Below, one piece after another: positions 54,426 to 63,044 of a stretch of DNA of 64,000 bases. Within the stretch, counting starts at the first letter, position 1, and the number at the start of each line of letters is the position of its first letter. Source of the stretch: Bradyrhizobium manausense (GTDB lineage Bacteria; Pseudomonadota; Alphaproteobacteria; Rhizobiales; Xanthobacteraceae); NCBI RefSeq assembly GCF_018131105.1, contig NZ_JAFCJI010000001.1, positions 2,914,001-2,978,000 on the forward strand. The letters are read 5' to 3'. The notes beneath the pieces are model-generated. The model saw only the letters and a program-made list of their open reading frames with translations. It was not told the DNA's origin and searched no databases. Position numbers and translations under genes: made by a program.

Positions 54426-55634
54426 TCAGAGCTTCGCCAGATAAGGTTCGAGCGCGCGCAGGCTTTGCAGCGAATTGGCGGGCGCATAGAGATCGACATG
54501 CGGCAGCGCCGCTTTGATGCCACGTGCTTCGGGCTTGTAGCCCTCCCACGCCATCATCGGATTGAGCCATACGATACGTCGGCACCGCCGGTGCAGGGCG
54601 GCCATCTCGCGGTCCAGCAACGCTGCATCGCCGGTCTCGTAGCCGTCGGAGACGATCATCACGCAGCTGCGCGAATGGATGACGCGCGCCGCGTGCCAGC
54701 GGTTGAAGGTCTGCAGGCTCTCGCCGATCTTCGTACCGCCGCCGGCGCCCTGCGCCATGATCGAGAGCCGATCGAGTGCGCGACCGGCATCCCTCTCCTT
54801 CATCGCGTCGGAGACGTGGGCGAGACGGGTGTGAAACAGGAATGCCTCGGCCTCGCGAAACTGGTCGAGCACGCCGTGGATGAAGCGCAGGAACACGGAT
54901 GTGTACATGCTCATCGAGCCCGAGGCATCGAGCAGCACGACCAGTCGCAACGGCTTGTCCTTGCGCTGGCGCTTAACGAGGCTGATCGGCACCCCGCCAT
55001 GGCTGATATTGCGGTGGATAGTTCGCCTTAGATCAAGCCGATAGCCACGTCGGCGCGCAAGATCCCGTCGCGTCAGCCGCGTGCGCATCGCCCTTGCGAG
55101 TTGGGCTGCGGCTTCATGCGCCTGCGCGATCTGGTCGGGATCGCTCAGCTTTCGGAAATCGACCTCCGCAAAATTGTCCGCCCGCGAGGCGCCTTCCATG
55201 CGGCCCTCACCGGAGTGGCCTTCCGGCGCGTCGTCAGAGGACGGAAGCTGGTCGGTCACGGATTGGTTGCCACCCTGCTCTGCGGTCTTGTCCTGCAGGC
55301 TCTTCAGCGACGGATTGCTGGCGCCGGGCGCCGAGCCAATCGTGCGGGAGCGCGAGCGCACGCGCTTGCCCAGCCAGAACGCATCGAACAGCCCGTCGAA
55401 CTTATCCCAGTCCGATTTGCGCGCCGAGAACAGATGCTTGAACGCCCCACGCAACAAGCCGGGCCGTGCCGCATAGCCCGATGCCATCAGCGTCGCCGCG
55501 TCCTGCCCTTCGGCGAGCCCAACGCGAAAGCCGGCATCGCGCAGCGTGCGCAGGAAGGCGGCAAGCCGCACGGAGACGAGGCGAGAGACCTCGTTGAGGT
55601 CGTCATAACCCGGGCTGGAGCCGCAGCAGCTCAT
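54426..55634 (-). CDS. coxE: CO dehydrogenase maturation protein CoxE (VWA domain)
   Basis: 402 residues. A C-terminal von Willebrand A-type domain with the metal site DASGSMS (about residues 236-242), preceded by an N-terminal helical part and an acidic linker rich in Ser/Asp/Glu. It shows RKLSDPDQIAQAHEAAAQLARAMRTRLTRRDLARRRGYRLDLRRTIHRNISHGGVPI, the CoxE-specific region. CoxE works with the AAA+ protein CoxD, whose gene it overlaps by 4 bases, to assemble the active site. A DUF58/VWA label without cox context would be less precise. Confidence 0.9.
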   Translation of the reverse strand: MSCCGSSPGYDDLNEVSRLVSVRLAAFLRTLRDAGFRVGLAEGQDAATLMASGYAARPGLLRGAFKHLFSARKSDWDKFDGLFDAFWLGKRVRSRSRTIGSAPGASNPSLKSLQDKTAEQGGNQSVTDQLPSSDDAPEGHSGEGRMEGASRADNFAEVDFRKLSDPDQIAQAHEAAAQLARAMRTRLTRRDLARRRGYRLDLRRTIHRNISHGGVPISLVKRQRKDKPLRLVVLLDASGSMSMYTSVFLRFIHGVLDQFREAEAFLFHTRLAHVSDAMKERDAGRALDRLSIMAQGAGGGTKIGESLQTFNRWHAARVIHSRSCVMIVSDGYETGDAALLDREMAALHRRCRRIVWLNPMMAWEGYKPEARGIKAALPHVDLYAPANSLQSLRALEPYLAKL

Positions 55635-56497
55635 GCGACCTTCCCCAGCAGGCGCTGCGTCACTTCAGGCGTGACGCGAGCGCGGTCCTCGTGGGTCTTC
55701 AGCAGACAGATGAGCGTCTCATGCACGGTCTCGGGCGCATCGTGGAGATTGCTGACGTCAAGGCCGACCAGAGCCGCGGCCCAATCCAGCGTTTCCGCCA
55801 CGCCCGGCACCTTGCGCAACTCCTCCTTGCGCACGCCTTCAACCATGCGCGCGATCTGGAGCGACAGCGACGGGCTCGCGCCGGTGACGCGCGCCATGAT
55901 GATACGCGTTTCGCGGTCAACGTCGGGATAGTCGACGTAATGATAGAGGCAGCGCCGGCGCAACGCGTCGGAAAGCTCGCGGGTGCCGTTCGACGTCAGC
56001 ACCACATGCGGGATGGTGACGGCCGGAATGGTGCCGAGCTCGGGGATCGAGACCTGGAAGTCGGACAGCAGTTCCAGCAGGAACGCTTCGAACTCGTCGT
56101 CGGCGCGGTCGATCTCGTCGATCAGCAGCACCGGCGCCTGCGACCGGCGGATCGCCGCGAGCAACGGGCGCTCCAGCAAGTATTTTTCAGAGAAGACCTG
56201 GTCCTCGATGCTGTCGCTACCACGGTGAGCCTGAATGGCCAGCAACTGGCGCTGATAGTTCCACTCGTAGAGCGCGGAGGACTGATCGAGCCCTTCATAA
56301 CATTGCAGCCGGATCAGCTCGGTCGCATGCGCTGTCGCCAGCGCCTTTGCCACCTCCGTCTTGCCGACGCCCGCCTCGCCCTCGAGCAGCAGCGGACGCC
56401 GCAACATCTGCATCAGCGCGATCGCGGTCGCGAGATCCGCATCGGCGATGTAGCCTGATGCAGCCAAGGCTTGCGCGATCTCGTCACGATTTTTCAT
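55631..56497 (-). CDS. coxD: CO dehydrogenase maturation AAA+ ATPase CoxD (MoxR type)
   Basis: 288 residues, MoxR-type AAA+ ATPase. Walker A is GEAGVGKT at 40-47, Walker B is VLLIDEIDRADDE, sensor residues follow in VVLTSNGTRELSDALRRRCLYHYVDYP, and the arginine finger region is RRRC. In Oligotropha, CoxD is needed to make the copper-sulfur-molybdenum cluster after apo-CoxL is inserted. It is separated from coxL by 108 bases filled by a palindromic repeat and overlaps coxE by four bases. Confidence 0.9.
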   Translation of the reverse strand: MKNRDEIAQALAASGYIADADLATAIALMQMLRRPLLLEGEAGVGKTEVAKALATAHATELIRLQCYEGLDQSSALYEWNYQRQLLAIQAHRGSDSIEDQVFSEKYLLERPLLAAIRRSQAPVLLIDEIDRADDEFEAFLLELLSDFQVSIPELGTIPAVTIPHVVLTSNGTRELSDALRRRCLYHYVDYPDVDRETRIIMARVTGASPSLSLQIARMVEGVRKEELRKVPGVAETLDWAAALVGLDVSNLHDAPETVHETLICLLKTHEDRARVTPEVTQRLLGKVA

Positions 56498-56514
56498 ACG
56501 TCCATTCTCTCCTC

Positions 56515-56598
56515 GTCATTGCGAGAAGCGAAGCGACGAAACAATCCAGACCGCGTGCGTGGTGGGATTCTGGATTGCTTCGCTTCGCTCGCAATGAC
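56515..56598. repeat. GTCATTGCGAG...CGCAATGAC repeat inside the cox operon
   Basis: Same family as 16209, 29434 and 41439. It occupies most of the 108-base gap between coxL and coxD, the only long gap among the seven structural and assembly genes. Confidence 0.8.
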
Positions 56599-56605
56599 GG
56601 CCAGT

Positions 56606-59026
56606 TTACGCCACCGCCCCCAGATCCTTGGCCGCCTTCCAGTTGCGCCAGAAATCATGCGGCATCTGGATGTGCGTAGACCCCAGGAACGAGAAGGCGT
56701 CGTTGACGGCGTTGGAGAAGGCCGGCACGCCGCCGACATTCGGGCTCTCGCCGACGCCCTTGGCGCCGATCGGGTGATGCGGCGACGGAGTGACGGTGAA
56801 GTCGGTCTCCCAATGCGGCGTCTCGACCGCAGTCGGCATGAAGAAATCCATGAACGAGCCGGTGACGACGTTGCCGACCTCGTCGTAGCGGATCTCCTGC
56901 CCCATCGCGATGGCGAAGGCTTCGGTGAGGCCACCATGCACCTGGCCCTCGATGATCATCGGGTTGATGCGTGTGCCGCAATCGTCGAGCGCATAGAAGC
57001 GCCGGACCTTGTACACGCCGGTATCGACGTCAATGTCCATCACGCAGAGGTAGGCGCCGAACGGATAGGTCATGTTGGGCGGATCGTAATAGCTGACCGC
57101 CTCCAGCCCCGGTTCCATGCCCGGCGGCACGGAATTATAGGCCGCCCAGCAGATATCCTTCATCGACATGAATTTTTCCGGCAGACCCTTCACCCGGAAG
57201 CCGTCGATGTCGAACTCAAGGTCGTCCTCGTGGACCTCGAGCCTGTAGGCCGCGATCATCTGCGCCTTGGCCTTGATCTTTCGCGCAGCCATCGCGATTG
57301 CGGCGCCCGCCACCGGCGTCGAGCGCGATCCGTAGGTGCCGAGCCCGTAAGGCGCGGTATCGGTGTTGCCCTCCTCCACCATGATGTTGTCGGCGGGAAT
57401 GCCGATCTCGGTCGCGATGATCTGGGCCCAGGTGGTCTCGTGACCCTGGCCCTGGCTCTTGGTGCCCATGCGCGCGATGCCCGCACCGGTCGGATGCATC
57501 CGGATCTCGCAGGAATCGAACATTGCTATCCCCAGGATGTCGCAATTCTTCGAAGGCCCGGCGCCGACGATCTCGGTGAAGAAGGAGATGCCGAGCCCCA
57601 TGACCTCGCGGGTCTCGCCGCGCTTGAACGCCTCGCGCTTCTCCGCCTGCTCCTTGCGGAGCGCGGCGTAACCCGTCGTCTCCATCATCTTGCGCATGGC
57701 AGTGTGGTAATCGCCGGAATCGTATTCCCAGCCCAGCGCCGAGTGATACGGGAACTGCTCCGGCTTGATGAAGTTCTTCAGCCGGAGCTCAGCGGGATCC
57801 ATCTTGAGCTTCTGCGCCAGGATATCCATGGCGCGCTCGATGCAGTAGGCGGCCTCGGTGACGCGGAACGAGCAACGGTAGGCGACGCCGCCGGGCGCCT
57901 TGTTGGTGTAGACGCCATCCACCGCCAGATGCGCGGTCGGGAAGTCGTAGGATCCCGTGACGATGTTGAAGAAGCCGGCCGGCCATTTCGACGGGTCGGC
58001 GCAGGCGTCGAACGCGCCGTGATCGGCGAGCACGTGGACACGAAGCCCCGTGACCTTGCCATCCCTGGTCGCCGCGATCTCGGTGGTCATGTGATAATCG
58101 CGCGCGAACGAAGTCGCGGTCAGGTTCTCGATGCGATCCTCGACCCATTTCACCGGTTTGCCAGTGACGATGGAGGCGACGGCCGCGCAGATATAGCCGG
58201 GATAGGCGCCGACCTTGTTGCCGAAGCCGCCACCGATATCGGGCGCGATGACGTGGATCTTCTGCTCCGGCAGCTTTGCGATCAGCGCCACCACGGTGCG
58301 GATCACATGCGGGGCCTGGAAGGTGCCGTAGATCGTCAGCTCGCCCTTGATCTTGTCGAAGGAGCAGACGCACTGGCAGGTCTCCAGCGGCGACGGATGG
58401 GTGCGATGGTAGGAGATCATTTCCTTGATCTTGACCTCGGCCTTGTTGAAGGCCGCGTCGGTCAGTTCCTTGTCGCCGACGGTCCACTCGAAGATGTGGT
58501 TGTCGTGCTTGCGCGGCCCATGCGCGCCTGATGTCTTGCCGACGAGGTCCTCGCGCAGCACCGGGGCATCCTTGTCCATCGACTTGAAGGGATCGACCAG
58601 CGGCGGCAGCGGTTCGTATTCGACAATTACCTTGTTGATACCGTCATCGGCCGCATAGCGGTCGGTGGCGACGACGAAGGCGACTTCCTGGTTCTGGAAC
58701 AGCACCTTGCCGTCGGCCAACACCATCTGCACGTCGCCGGCGAGCGTCGGCATCCAGGCGAGGTTGACGGTCTTGAGCGTCTCCGCGGTAATGACCGCAA
58801 GCACGCCGGGCACCTTCAGCGCCTCGCTGTCGTCGATCTTCTTGACGCGCGCGTGGGGATGCGGCGAGCGGACGAAGTCGCCATGCAACATGCCCGGCAG
58901 CTTGACGTCGTCGACGTAATTGCCCTTTCCTTGCGTGAAGCGGATGTCCTCGACGCGCTTGCGCTTGCAGCCCATGCCTTCGAGCGCGGCTTCGCGTTGT
59001 TCCCGCGTGGGAGTGAGGTCATTCAT
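56606..59026 (-). CDS. coxL: Carbon monoxide dehydrogenase large subunit, form I (Mo-Cu)
   Basis: 806 residues. Catalyses CO + H2O to CO2 + 2H+ + 2e- at a Mo-S-Cu centre. The form-defining loop is AYRCSFR with Cys385 as the copper ligand (Oligotropha Cys388); form II relatives have AYxGAGR. Molybdopterin cytosine dinucleotide contacts appear as [12 protein letters not shown] (about 262-273), [17 protein letters not shown], and [22 protein letters not shown] with the catalytic glutamate in GVGES. The start follows AGGAGG and overlaps coxS by 4 bases. The active complex is an (LMS)2 hexamer on the cytoplasmic membrane face. Confidence 0.96.
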   Translation of the reverse strand: MNDLTPTREQREAALEGMGCKRKRVEDIRFTQGKGNYVDDVKLPGMLHGDFVRSPHPHARVKKIDDSEALKVPGVLAVITAETLKTVNLAWMPTLAGDVQMVLADGKVLFQNQEVAFVVATDRYAADDGINKVIVEYEPLPPLVDPFKSMDKDAPVLREDLVGKTSGAHGPRKHDNHIFEWTVGDKELTDAAFNKAEVKIKEMISYHRTHPSPLETCQCVCSFDKIKGELTIYGTFQAPHVIRTVVALIAKLPEQKIHVIAPDIGGGFGNKVGAYPGYICAAVASIVTGKPVKWVEDRIENLTATSFARDYHMTTEIAATRDGKVTGLRVHVLADHGAFDACADPSKWPAGFFNIVTGSYDFPTAHLAVDGVYTNKAPGGVAYRCSFRVTEAAYCIERAMDILAQKLKMDPAELRLKNFIKPEQFPYHSALGWEYDSGDYHTAMRKMMETTGYAALRKEQAEKREAFKRGETREVMGLGISFFTEIVGAGPSKNCDILGIAMFDSCEIRMHPTGAGIARMGTKSQGQGHETTWAQIIATEIGIPADNIMVEEGNTDTAPYGLGTYGSRSTPVAGAAIAMAARKIKAKAQMIAAYRLEVHEDDLEFDIDGFRVKGLPEKFMSMKDICWAAYNSVPPGMEPGLEAVSYYDPPNMTYPFGAYLCVMDIDVDTGVYKVRRFYALDDCGTRINPMIIEGQVHGGLTEAFAIAMGQEIRYDEVGNVVTGSFMDFFMPTAVETPHWETDFTVTPSPHHPIGAKGVGESPNVGGVPAFSNAVNDAFSFLGSTHIQMPHDFWRNWKAAKDLGAVA

Positions 59027-59523
59027 TCTGCGGCCTCCTGGAATTCCACGCCGTTGATCTTGGCGGCGGCATATTGAATCGCTCGAACGATGTTCTGGTA
59101 GCCGGTGCAGCGGCAGATGTTGCCGGAGATGCCCATCCGGATTTCCGGCTCGCTTGGCGAAGGATTTTCCTTCAGCAGCCGATGCGCACGGACAATCATG
59201 CCGGGCGTGCAGAAGCCGCATTGCAGGCCGTGCATCATGCGGAAGCCTTCCTGCAGCGCAGACAGCGTACCGTCGGCATTGGCCATGCCTTCGACCGTGG
59301 TGATGTCGCTGCCTTGCGCCTGGACCGCGAACATGGTGCAGGATTTCACCGACATGCCGTCGATATCGACGGTGCAGGCGCCGCAATGCGTGGTCTCGCA
59401 GCCGATATGGGTGCCGGTCATCTGCAGATTCTCGCGGATGAAATGCACCAGCAGCGTGCGCGGCTCGACGAGGCCTTCGACCTCGGCGCCGTTCACCTTC
59501 ATGGTGACGTGTGTTTTGGCCAT
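59023..59523 (-). CDS. coxS: Carbon monoxide dehydrogenase small subunit (2 x [2Fe-2S])
   Basis: 166 residues. Proximal and distal [2Fe-2S] clusters are held by cysteines 42, 47, 50 and 62 ([12 protein letters not shown]...SC) and 102, 105, 137 and 139 (CGFC...CRC). It passes electrons from the Cu-Mo site of CoxL to FAD in CoxM. The order M-S-L with start/stop overlap of S and L is the form I arrangement; form II has S-L-M. Confidence 0.95.
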   Translation of the reverse strand: MAKTHVTMKVNGAEVEGLVEPRTLLVHFIRENLQMTGTHIGCETTHCGACTVDIDGMSVKSCTMFAVQAQGSDITTVEGMANADGTLSALQEGFRMMHGLQCGFCTPGMIVRAHRLLKENPSPSEPEIRMGISGNICRCTGYQNIVRAIQYAAAKINGVEFQEAAE

Positions 59524-59535
59524 CGGTCCCCTCCC

Positions 59536-60399
59536 TTATTTCGCTCGGCTTGCTGCGCGCTGCAGCGCCCGCGTCACCATGATGCCGCCGACATGCTTGC
59601 GGTATTCGACCGGGCCGCGCGCATCAGCGGCCGGCGCCATGATTGCTTCCGCAGCGATGGCCGCCTTCTTCAGCGTGGCGGCATCGAGGCTGGTCCCGAT
59701 CACCGCCTTGGCTGCGTCGGCTGCAAGCAGCGGGGTCTCGTGGACGTTGGTGAGACCGATCGCGCAGGTCGCGACCTTGCCACTGGACATGGTGAGGACG
59801 ACGGCCGCGGCCGCGGTGGCGTAGTCGCCGACCTTGCGCTTGAGTTTTTCGTAGGCGTAACCGTGGCCGGCTGCGGGCACGGGAACCGAAATGGAGGTCA
59901 TGATCTCGCCGGGTTCGAGCGCGGTGAAATAGGCGCCCTGATAGAAGTCGGCGGCCGCGACATCGCGGGCCCCACCAGAACCTTCGAGGCGATAGGTCGC
60001 ACCCAGCGTCATCATCAGCGCCGGCATGTCGTTGCCGGGATCGCCATTGGCGACATTGCCGCCGATAGTGCCGCGGTAGCGCACCTGCGGGTCGGCGATC
60101 AGCAGCGCCGCCTCGTGCAGGATCGGCATCGCCTTGGCGACCTCGTCGGAGGCCAGCAACTCGTGTTGCGTCGTCATCGCCCCGATGACGAGATTGTTGC
60201 CGTCTCGGCTGATACCCTTGAGGGCGGCGATGCCGTGCAGATCGATGAGATGGGCGGGGGTGGCGAGCCGAAGCTTCATCATCGGCACCAGGCTGTGCCC
60301 GCCGGCCAGTGGCCGTGCATCCTCGCCGAGGTCGGATAAAAGTTTGACGGCATCGGCGACACTCGCCGGCCGGTGATAGCTGAATGATCCCGGGATCAT
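59536..60399 (-). CDS. coxM: Carbon monoxide dehydrogenase medium subunit (FAD)
   Basis: 287 residues. FAD-binding motifs AGGHS (residues 32-36) and TIGGN (111-115) are present, as in Oligotropha CoxM. The C-terminal part contains DYATAAAAVVLTMSSG and a final helix. The start follows GGGAGGAGACG. It leads the structural genes, 12 bases before coxS, and its upstream region carries the direct repeats at 60508-60540. Confidence 0.93.
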   Translation of the reverse strand: MIPGSFSYHRPASVADAVKLLSDLGEDARPLAGGHSLVPMMKLRLATPAHLIDLHGIAALKGISRDGNNLVIGAMTTQHELLASDEVAKAMPILHEAALLIADPQVRYRGTIGGNVANGDPGNDMPALMMTLGATYRLEGSGGARDVAAADFYQGAYFTALEPGEIMTSISVPVPAAGHGYAYEKLKRKVGDYATAAAAVVLTMSSGKVATCAIGLTNVHETPLLAADAAKAVIGTSLDAATLKKAAIAAEAIMAPAADARGPVEYRKHVGGIMVTRALQRAASRAK

Positions 60400-60507
60400 C
60401 GTCTCCTCCCACAATCGTCCTTGGCGCGTGACGGCGCGGACGTTGGAGGCGACGGTCACTCCCGGCGGGGCGGCCCGCAATCATTCGGGCACAAAGGCGG
60501 GCTTTTT

Positions 60508-60540
60508 GCACGAATTGCGGGTGGAGACGCACGAATTGCG
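60508..60540 (-). promoter_or_regulatory. Direct repeats, candidate CoxC (LytTR) operator of coxM
   Basis: Two identical 12-mers, CGCAATTCGTGC on the minus strand (GCACGAATTGCG at 60508-60519 and 60529-60540), start 21 bases apart, which is two DNA turns on one face. LytTR regulators bind just such paired direct repeats. They lie in the coxC-coxM gap, about 110-140 bases upstream of the coxM start. Confidence 0.5.
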
Positions 60541-60565
60541 TCAGGGGCGGCGACGTATGGCGGCG

Positions 60566-61771
60566 CTACGCCTGCTGCCGACGGTTCGCCAGCCCCAGCC
60601 GCGCCTTCACCTCGGCGATCTTGGCCCGGCTCACCGGCACCCGGTGCGGTGATGGACCGTCGAGTTCGAGCACGGCGCCGTCGCCCTCTTTGCGGACGAG
60701 GGCGACATGAGGGATCGCGACGATATGGCTGCGATGCACCCGCAGGAATAACGAGGGGTCGAGCTGAGCCTCAGCCTCCGAAATCGACCATGGGCACATG
60801 CGCTCGCGGGTACCGTCATGGACCCTCGTGTAGTGCGCATCGGCACGGACGCTGCGGACATTCGCCGTCTCGATGAAGTGCGTGCCATCGGCACCTTCGA
60901 CCGGCAACCGGGGAACGGGCGCGCGCGGCGGCTGGCCGAGGCCGCCGAGCGGTGACATAGGCCGCAGAGGCGCGGCGGATGCGGCAACCGGCTCAACAGC
61001 AGCCGGAGAAATTGCCGGAGCAACGGGATCAGCGATCATGGCGACCGAGGCCTGGCGGCGTTGATCGGGGACCAGCGACAGGAGAAAGCCGGCTGCAATC
61101 ACGAAGCACAGCACCGCCACGATGATGGACAGGATTTGTTGCGACGCGGCGAGACCGCCGCTGGGGTGATGATGCGCCGCGCCCGCCAGCGGCTCGAAAT
61201 GCATGCCGAGCATCGCGGTGTAGTGCATGCCGGACACCGCGACGCCGAACACAATCGAGCTGACAATCAACCGAACGCCTTCCTGCTGCGCCAGGAACGC
61301 GCGCAGGCCGCCATAGGCCGTGACGATTGCAACCACGACCGACAGCAGCACCATCGACGGGTCATGCACGATCCCGAACGGGCCGGCCAGCCCGTGAATG
61401 CCGACATAATGCATGCTGACGATGCCGACGCCGAGCAAAACCGCTGACGATGCCACACGCCGCAACGTGGGCTCACCGATCGAGACAAAGAACAGCGAGA
61501 TGCCGACCACCAGCGCGCAAATCAGAAACGAGATGATGGTAGGGAGAACGAGATAGACCGTATCAGGCGGCAGCGGCGCAGCCAGCATGCCGACGAAATG
61601 CATGGTCCAGATGCCGACGGCCAGAAACGCAGCCGCGCCCGCGAGCAGAACGCGGTTGCTGACGCCGGGCGTATTGCGGATGCGAGCAGCAAGCGCAAAG
61701 CCGGTATAGCCACCCAGGCTCGCGATCGCCATGGAGAGCGCGACGAGATAGGGATCGTGTCCTTCGAACAT
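60566..61771 (-). CDS. coxC: MHYT-LytTR sensor-regulator CoxC
   Basis: 401 residues. Residues 1-230 hold seven predicted membrane helices with three MHYT-type motifs (MHFVG at 57, MHYVG at 120, MHYTA at 182), proposed in this family to bind copper and perhaps sense O2, CO or NO. A proline/alanine linker (about 245-290) leads to a C-terminal LytTR DNA-binding domain (about 290-395; HFIETANVRSVRADAHYTRVH, FLRVHRSHIVAIPHV). Domain order and position match CoxC of Oligotropha cox clusters. It probably activates coxM expression from the adjacent direct repeats. No coxB, coxH, coxI or coxK gene lies in the window. Confidence 0.88.
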   Translation of the reverse strand: MFEGHDPYLVALSMAIASLGGYTGFALAARIRNTPGVSNRVLLAGAAAFLAVGIWTMHFVGMLAAPLPPDTVYLVLPTIISFLICALVVGISLFFVSIGEPTLRRVASSAVLLGVGIVSMHYVGIHGLAGPFGIVHDPSMVLLSVVVAIVTAYGGLRAFLAQQEGVRLIVSSIVFGVAVSGMHYTAMLGMHFEPLAGAAHHHPSGGLAASQQILSIIVAVLCFVIAAGFLLSLVPDQRRQASVAMIADPVAPAISPAAVEPVAASAAPLRPMSPLGGLGQPPRAPVPRLPVEGADGTHFIETANVRSVRADAHYTRVHDGTRERMCPWSISEAEAQLDPSLFLRVHRSHIVAIPHVALVRKEGDGAVLELDGPSPHRVPVSRAKIAEVKARLGLANRRQQA

Positions 61772-61809
61772 GATCTTGTCGGCCGCCCGTCTCCACGGTC
61801 CGGCCTCCT

Positions 61810-61849
61810 CCCGCCGCCGACTTTATAGGGACGGCGGCGGGATTGACAA
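61810..61849 (-). promoter_or_regulatory. Putative coxC promoter with palindrome around -10
   Basis: Minus strand TTGTCA, 16 bases, TATAAA; the -10 lies in the 12-base loop of a perfect 10-bp inverted repeat (CCCGCCGCCG 61810-61819 / CGGCGGCGGG 61832-61841). The arrangement suits a promoter occluded by a dimeric repressor or by a hairpin. Confidence 0.45.
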
Positions 61850-61872
61850 TCAGCGGCGTGTGAAGGGGCGGC

Positions 61873-62424
61873 TCACACGATACCAGCCGCGACCTGACCG
61901 CGCAGGCGCTCCAGACCGTGCAACGTCTCTGCACAGGCTGCCGCAACCTCGATGCCCTTGATCGTGAAGTGCCTGCGGAAGAAATCGTAGTGCACCTCGG
62001 TCTCGTGGAATTGCTGCGGCGTCAGCACGGCGGAGAACACCGGCACCTCGGTGCGCAGCTGCACGTCCATCAGCGCCTTGATCACGGTGTCGGCAACGAA
62101 CTCGTGGCGATAGATGCCACCGTCAACGACAAGGCCGGCCGCGACGATCGCGGTGTAGCGCCGCGTCTTGGCGAGGACCTGCGCGTGCAGCGGGATCTCG
62201 AACGAGCCCGGCACCTCGAACACGTCGACATGGGTGAGATGGCGCGCCTCGGCCTCCTTGATGAAAGCGATGCGGGCTTCCTCGACCACGTCGCGATGCC
62301 AGCAGGCCTGCACGAACGCCACCCGCTGCGGCTTGGCGAAGCGCGGATGCTCGGTCGCCGGTGGAACCGGCGGATTGGCGACTTGGGAAGTTTGGGCTTG
62401 GGGATCTTGCAGCATCTGATTCAT
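61873..62424 (-). CDS. ribH2: 6,7-dimethyl-8-ribityllumazine synthase, RibH2 type
   Basis: 183 residues. Condenses 5-amino-6-ribitylamino-uracil with dihydroxybutanone phosphate in riboflavin synthesis. An N-terminal disordered 30 residues precedes QRVAFVQACWHRDVVEEAR, then FEVPGSFEIPLHAQVLAKTRRYTAIVAAGLVVDGGIYRHEFVA and LTPQQFHE, which match Brucella RibH2 (decameric, low-activity paralog) more closely than icosahedral RibH1. The gene is preceded by an FMN riboswitch. AAGGAAA precedes the ATG. Confidence 0.93.
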   Translation of the reverse strand: MNQMLQDPQAQTSQVANPPVPPATEHPRFAKPQRVAFVQACWHRDVVEEARIAFIKEAEARHLTHVDVFEVPGSFEIPLHAQVLAKTRRYTAIVAAGLVVDGGIYRHEFVADTVIKALMDVQLRTEVPVFSAVLTPQQFHETEVHYDFFRRHFTIKGIEVAAACAETLHGLERLRGQVAAGIV

Positions 62425-62469
62425 GGCTTTCCTTCAAAGGACCAGAATCAGGGCACACGGAACGACAAA

Positions 62470-62493
62470 CAGCCGCATCTTGCGATGCGTCTG
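62470..62493 (-). terminator. Hairpin between FMN riboswitch and ribH2 (expression platform)
   Basis: Minus strand CAG-a-CGCATC-GCAA-GATGCG-g-CTG followed by TTTGT. It sits 10 bases past the aptamer and could act as the ligand-dependent terminator. Confidence 0.55.
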
Positions 62494-62502
62494 CCACCGA
62501 CC

Positions 62503-62653
62503 GTTCTCTTTCATCCGGACTTTAACCGTCGGCTTCGGAGTTGCACCGAATCTGCTGACCCTTCCCCTTGGTAAAAGCCTCGAGGAAGGCGCTCGCGGGC
62601 TTAGGTCTTTCGACCCTTACCGCCGGTGGGGACTTTCACCCCGCCCTGAGAAC
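62503..62653 (-). ncRNA. FMN riboswitch (RFN element)
   Basis: Closing stem GTTCTC/GAGAAC at the two ends. Conserved RFN blocks are seen in order on the minus strand: CTCAGGGCGGGGTGAAAGTC, CCACCGGCGG, AGCCCGCGAGC, GGGTCAGCAGATTCGGTG, CCGAAGCCGACGG and AAAGTCCGGATG. The 151-base aptamer lies 79 bases ahead of the ribH2 start, so expression of ribH2 is expected to fall when FMN is abundant. Confidence 0.95.
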
Positions 62654-63044
62654 ATCGGCCGCTCGGGATTGAACGACCTGGCTGAAATATGACGCCGGTC
62701 GGGGGCCGCAGCAAGCGTGTTCCGCAGCAAAAAGCCGCATGGTCCCATGCTGCTGGAGCGGTGCGGCCCTCGCGCCGCGGAATTAACGATTGGCCGATAT
62801 TGGGAATCCGACTCTGGTTTGTTCTCATTCGTTAACAATTGTGGCCGAGATGAGCTGTGGACGAACGAGTCATGGCTTGTGGACGGACTCGGGACCCAGT
62901 TGCGCAGATTCCGCAAATCACATCAGTTGATCCGCGACAGGCCCGCGCTGATCCGAGGGGATCGCACCAGCGACATTTAAGGCAGCGTGCCGGGCCGACC
63001 GCGTGCGTATCAACGACAACAAGAAGGCAAGAGGTCGAGACGGA
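62654..63044. other. Non-coding gap between riboswitch and ybjN-like gene
   Basis: About 390 bases with no convincing gene; a short plus-strand frame at 62717-62980 lacks any family-like or coding pattern. The gap must hold the promoter of the riboswitch transcript on one strand and of the YbjN gene on the other. Four GANTC sites (62804, 62810, 62867, 62886) cluster inside 87 bases. Confidence 0.55.

Noticed and set aside
56606..60399. Xanthine dehydrogenase operon
   Set aside because: The AYRCSFR copper loop, the M-S-L order and coxDEFG-coxC neighbours specify CO dehydrogenase.
62717..62980. 87-codon plus-strand frame between the riboswitch and YbjN gene
   Set aside because: No family resemblance and a frame over a likely promoter region.
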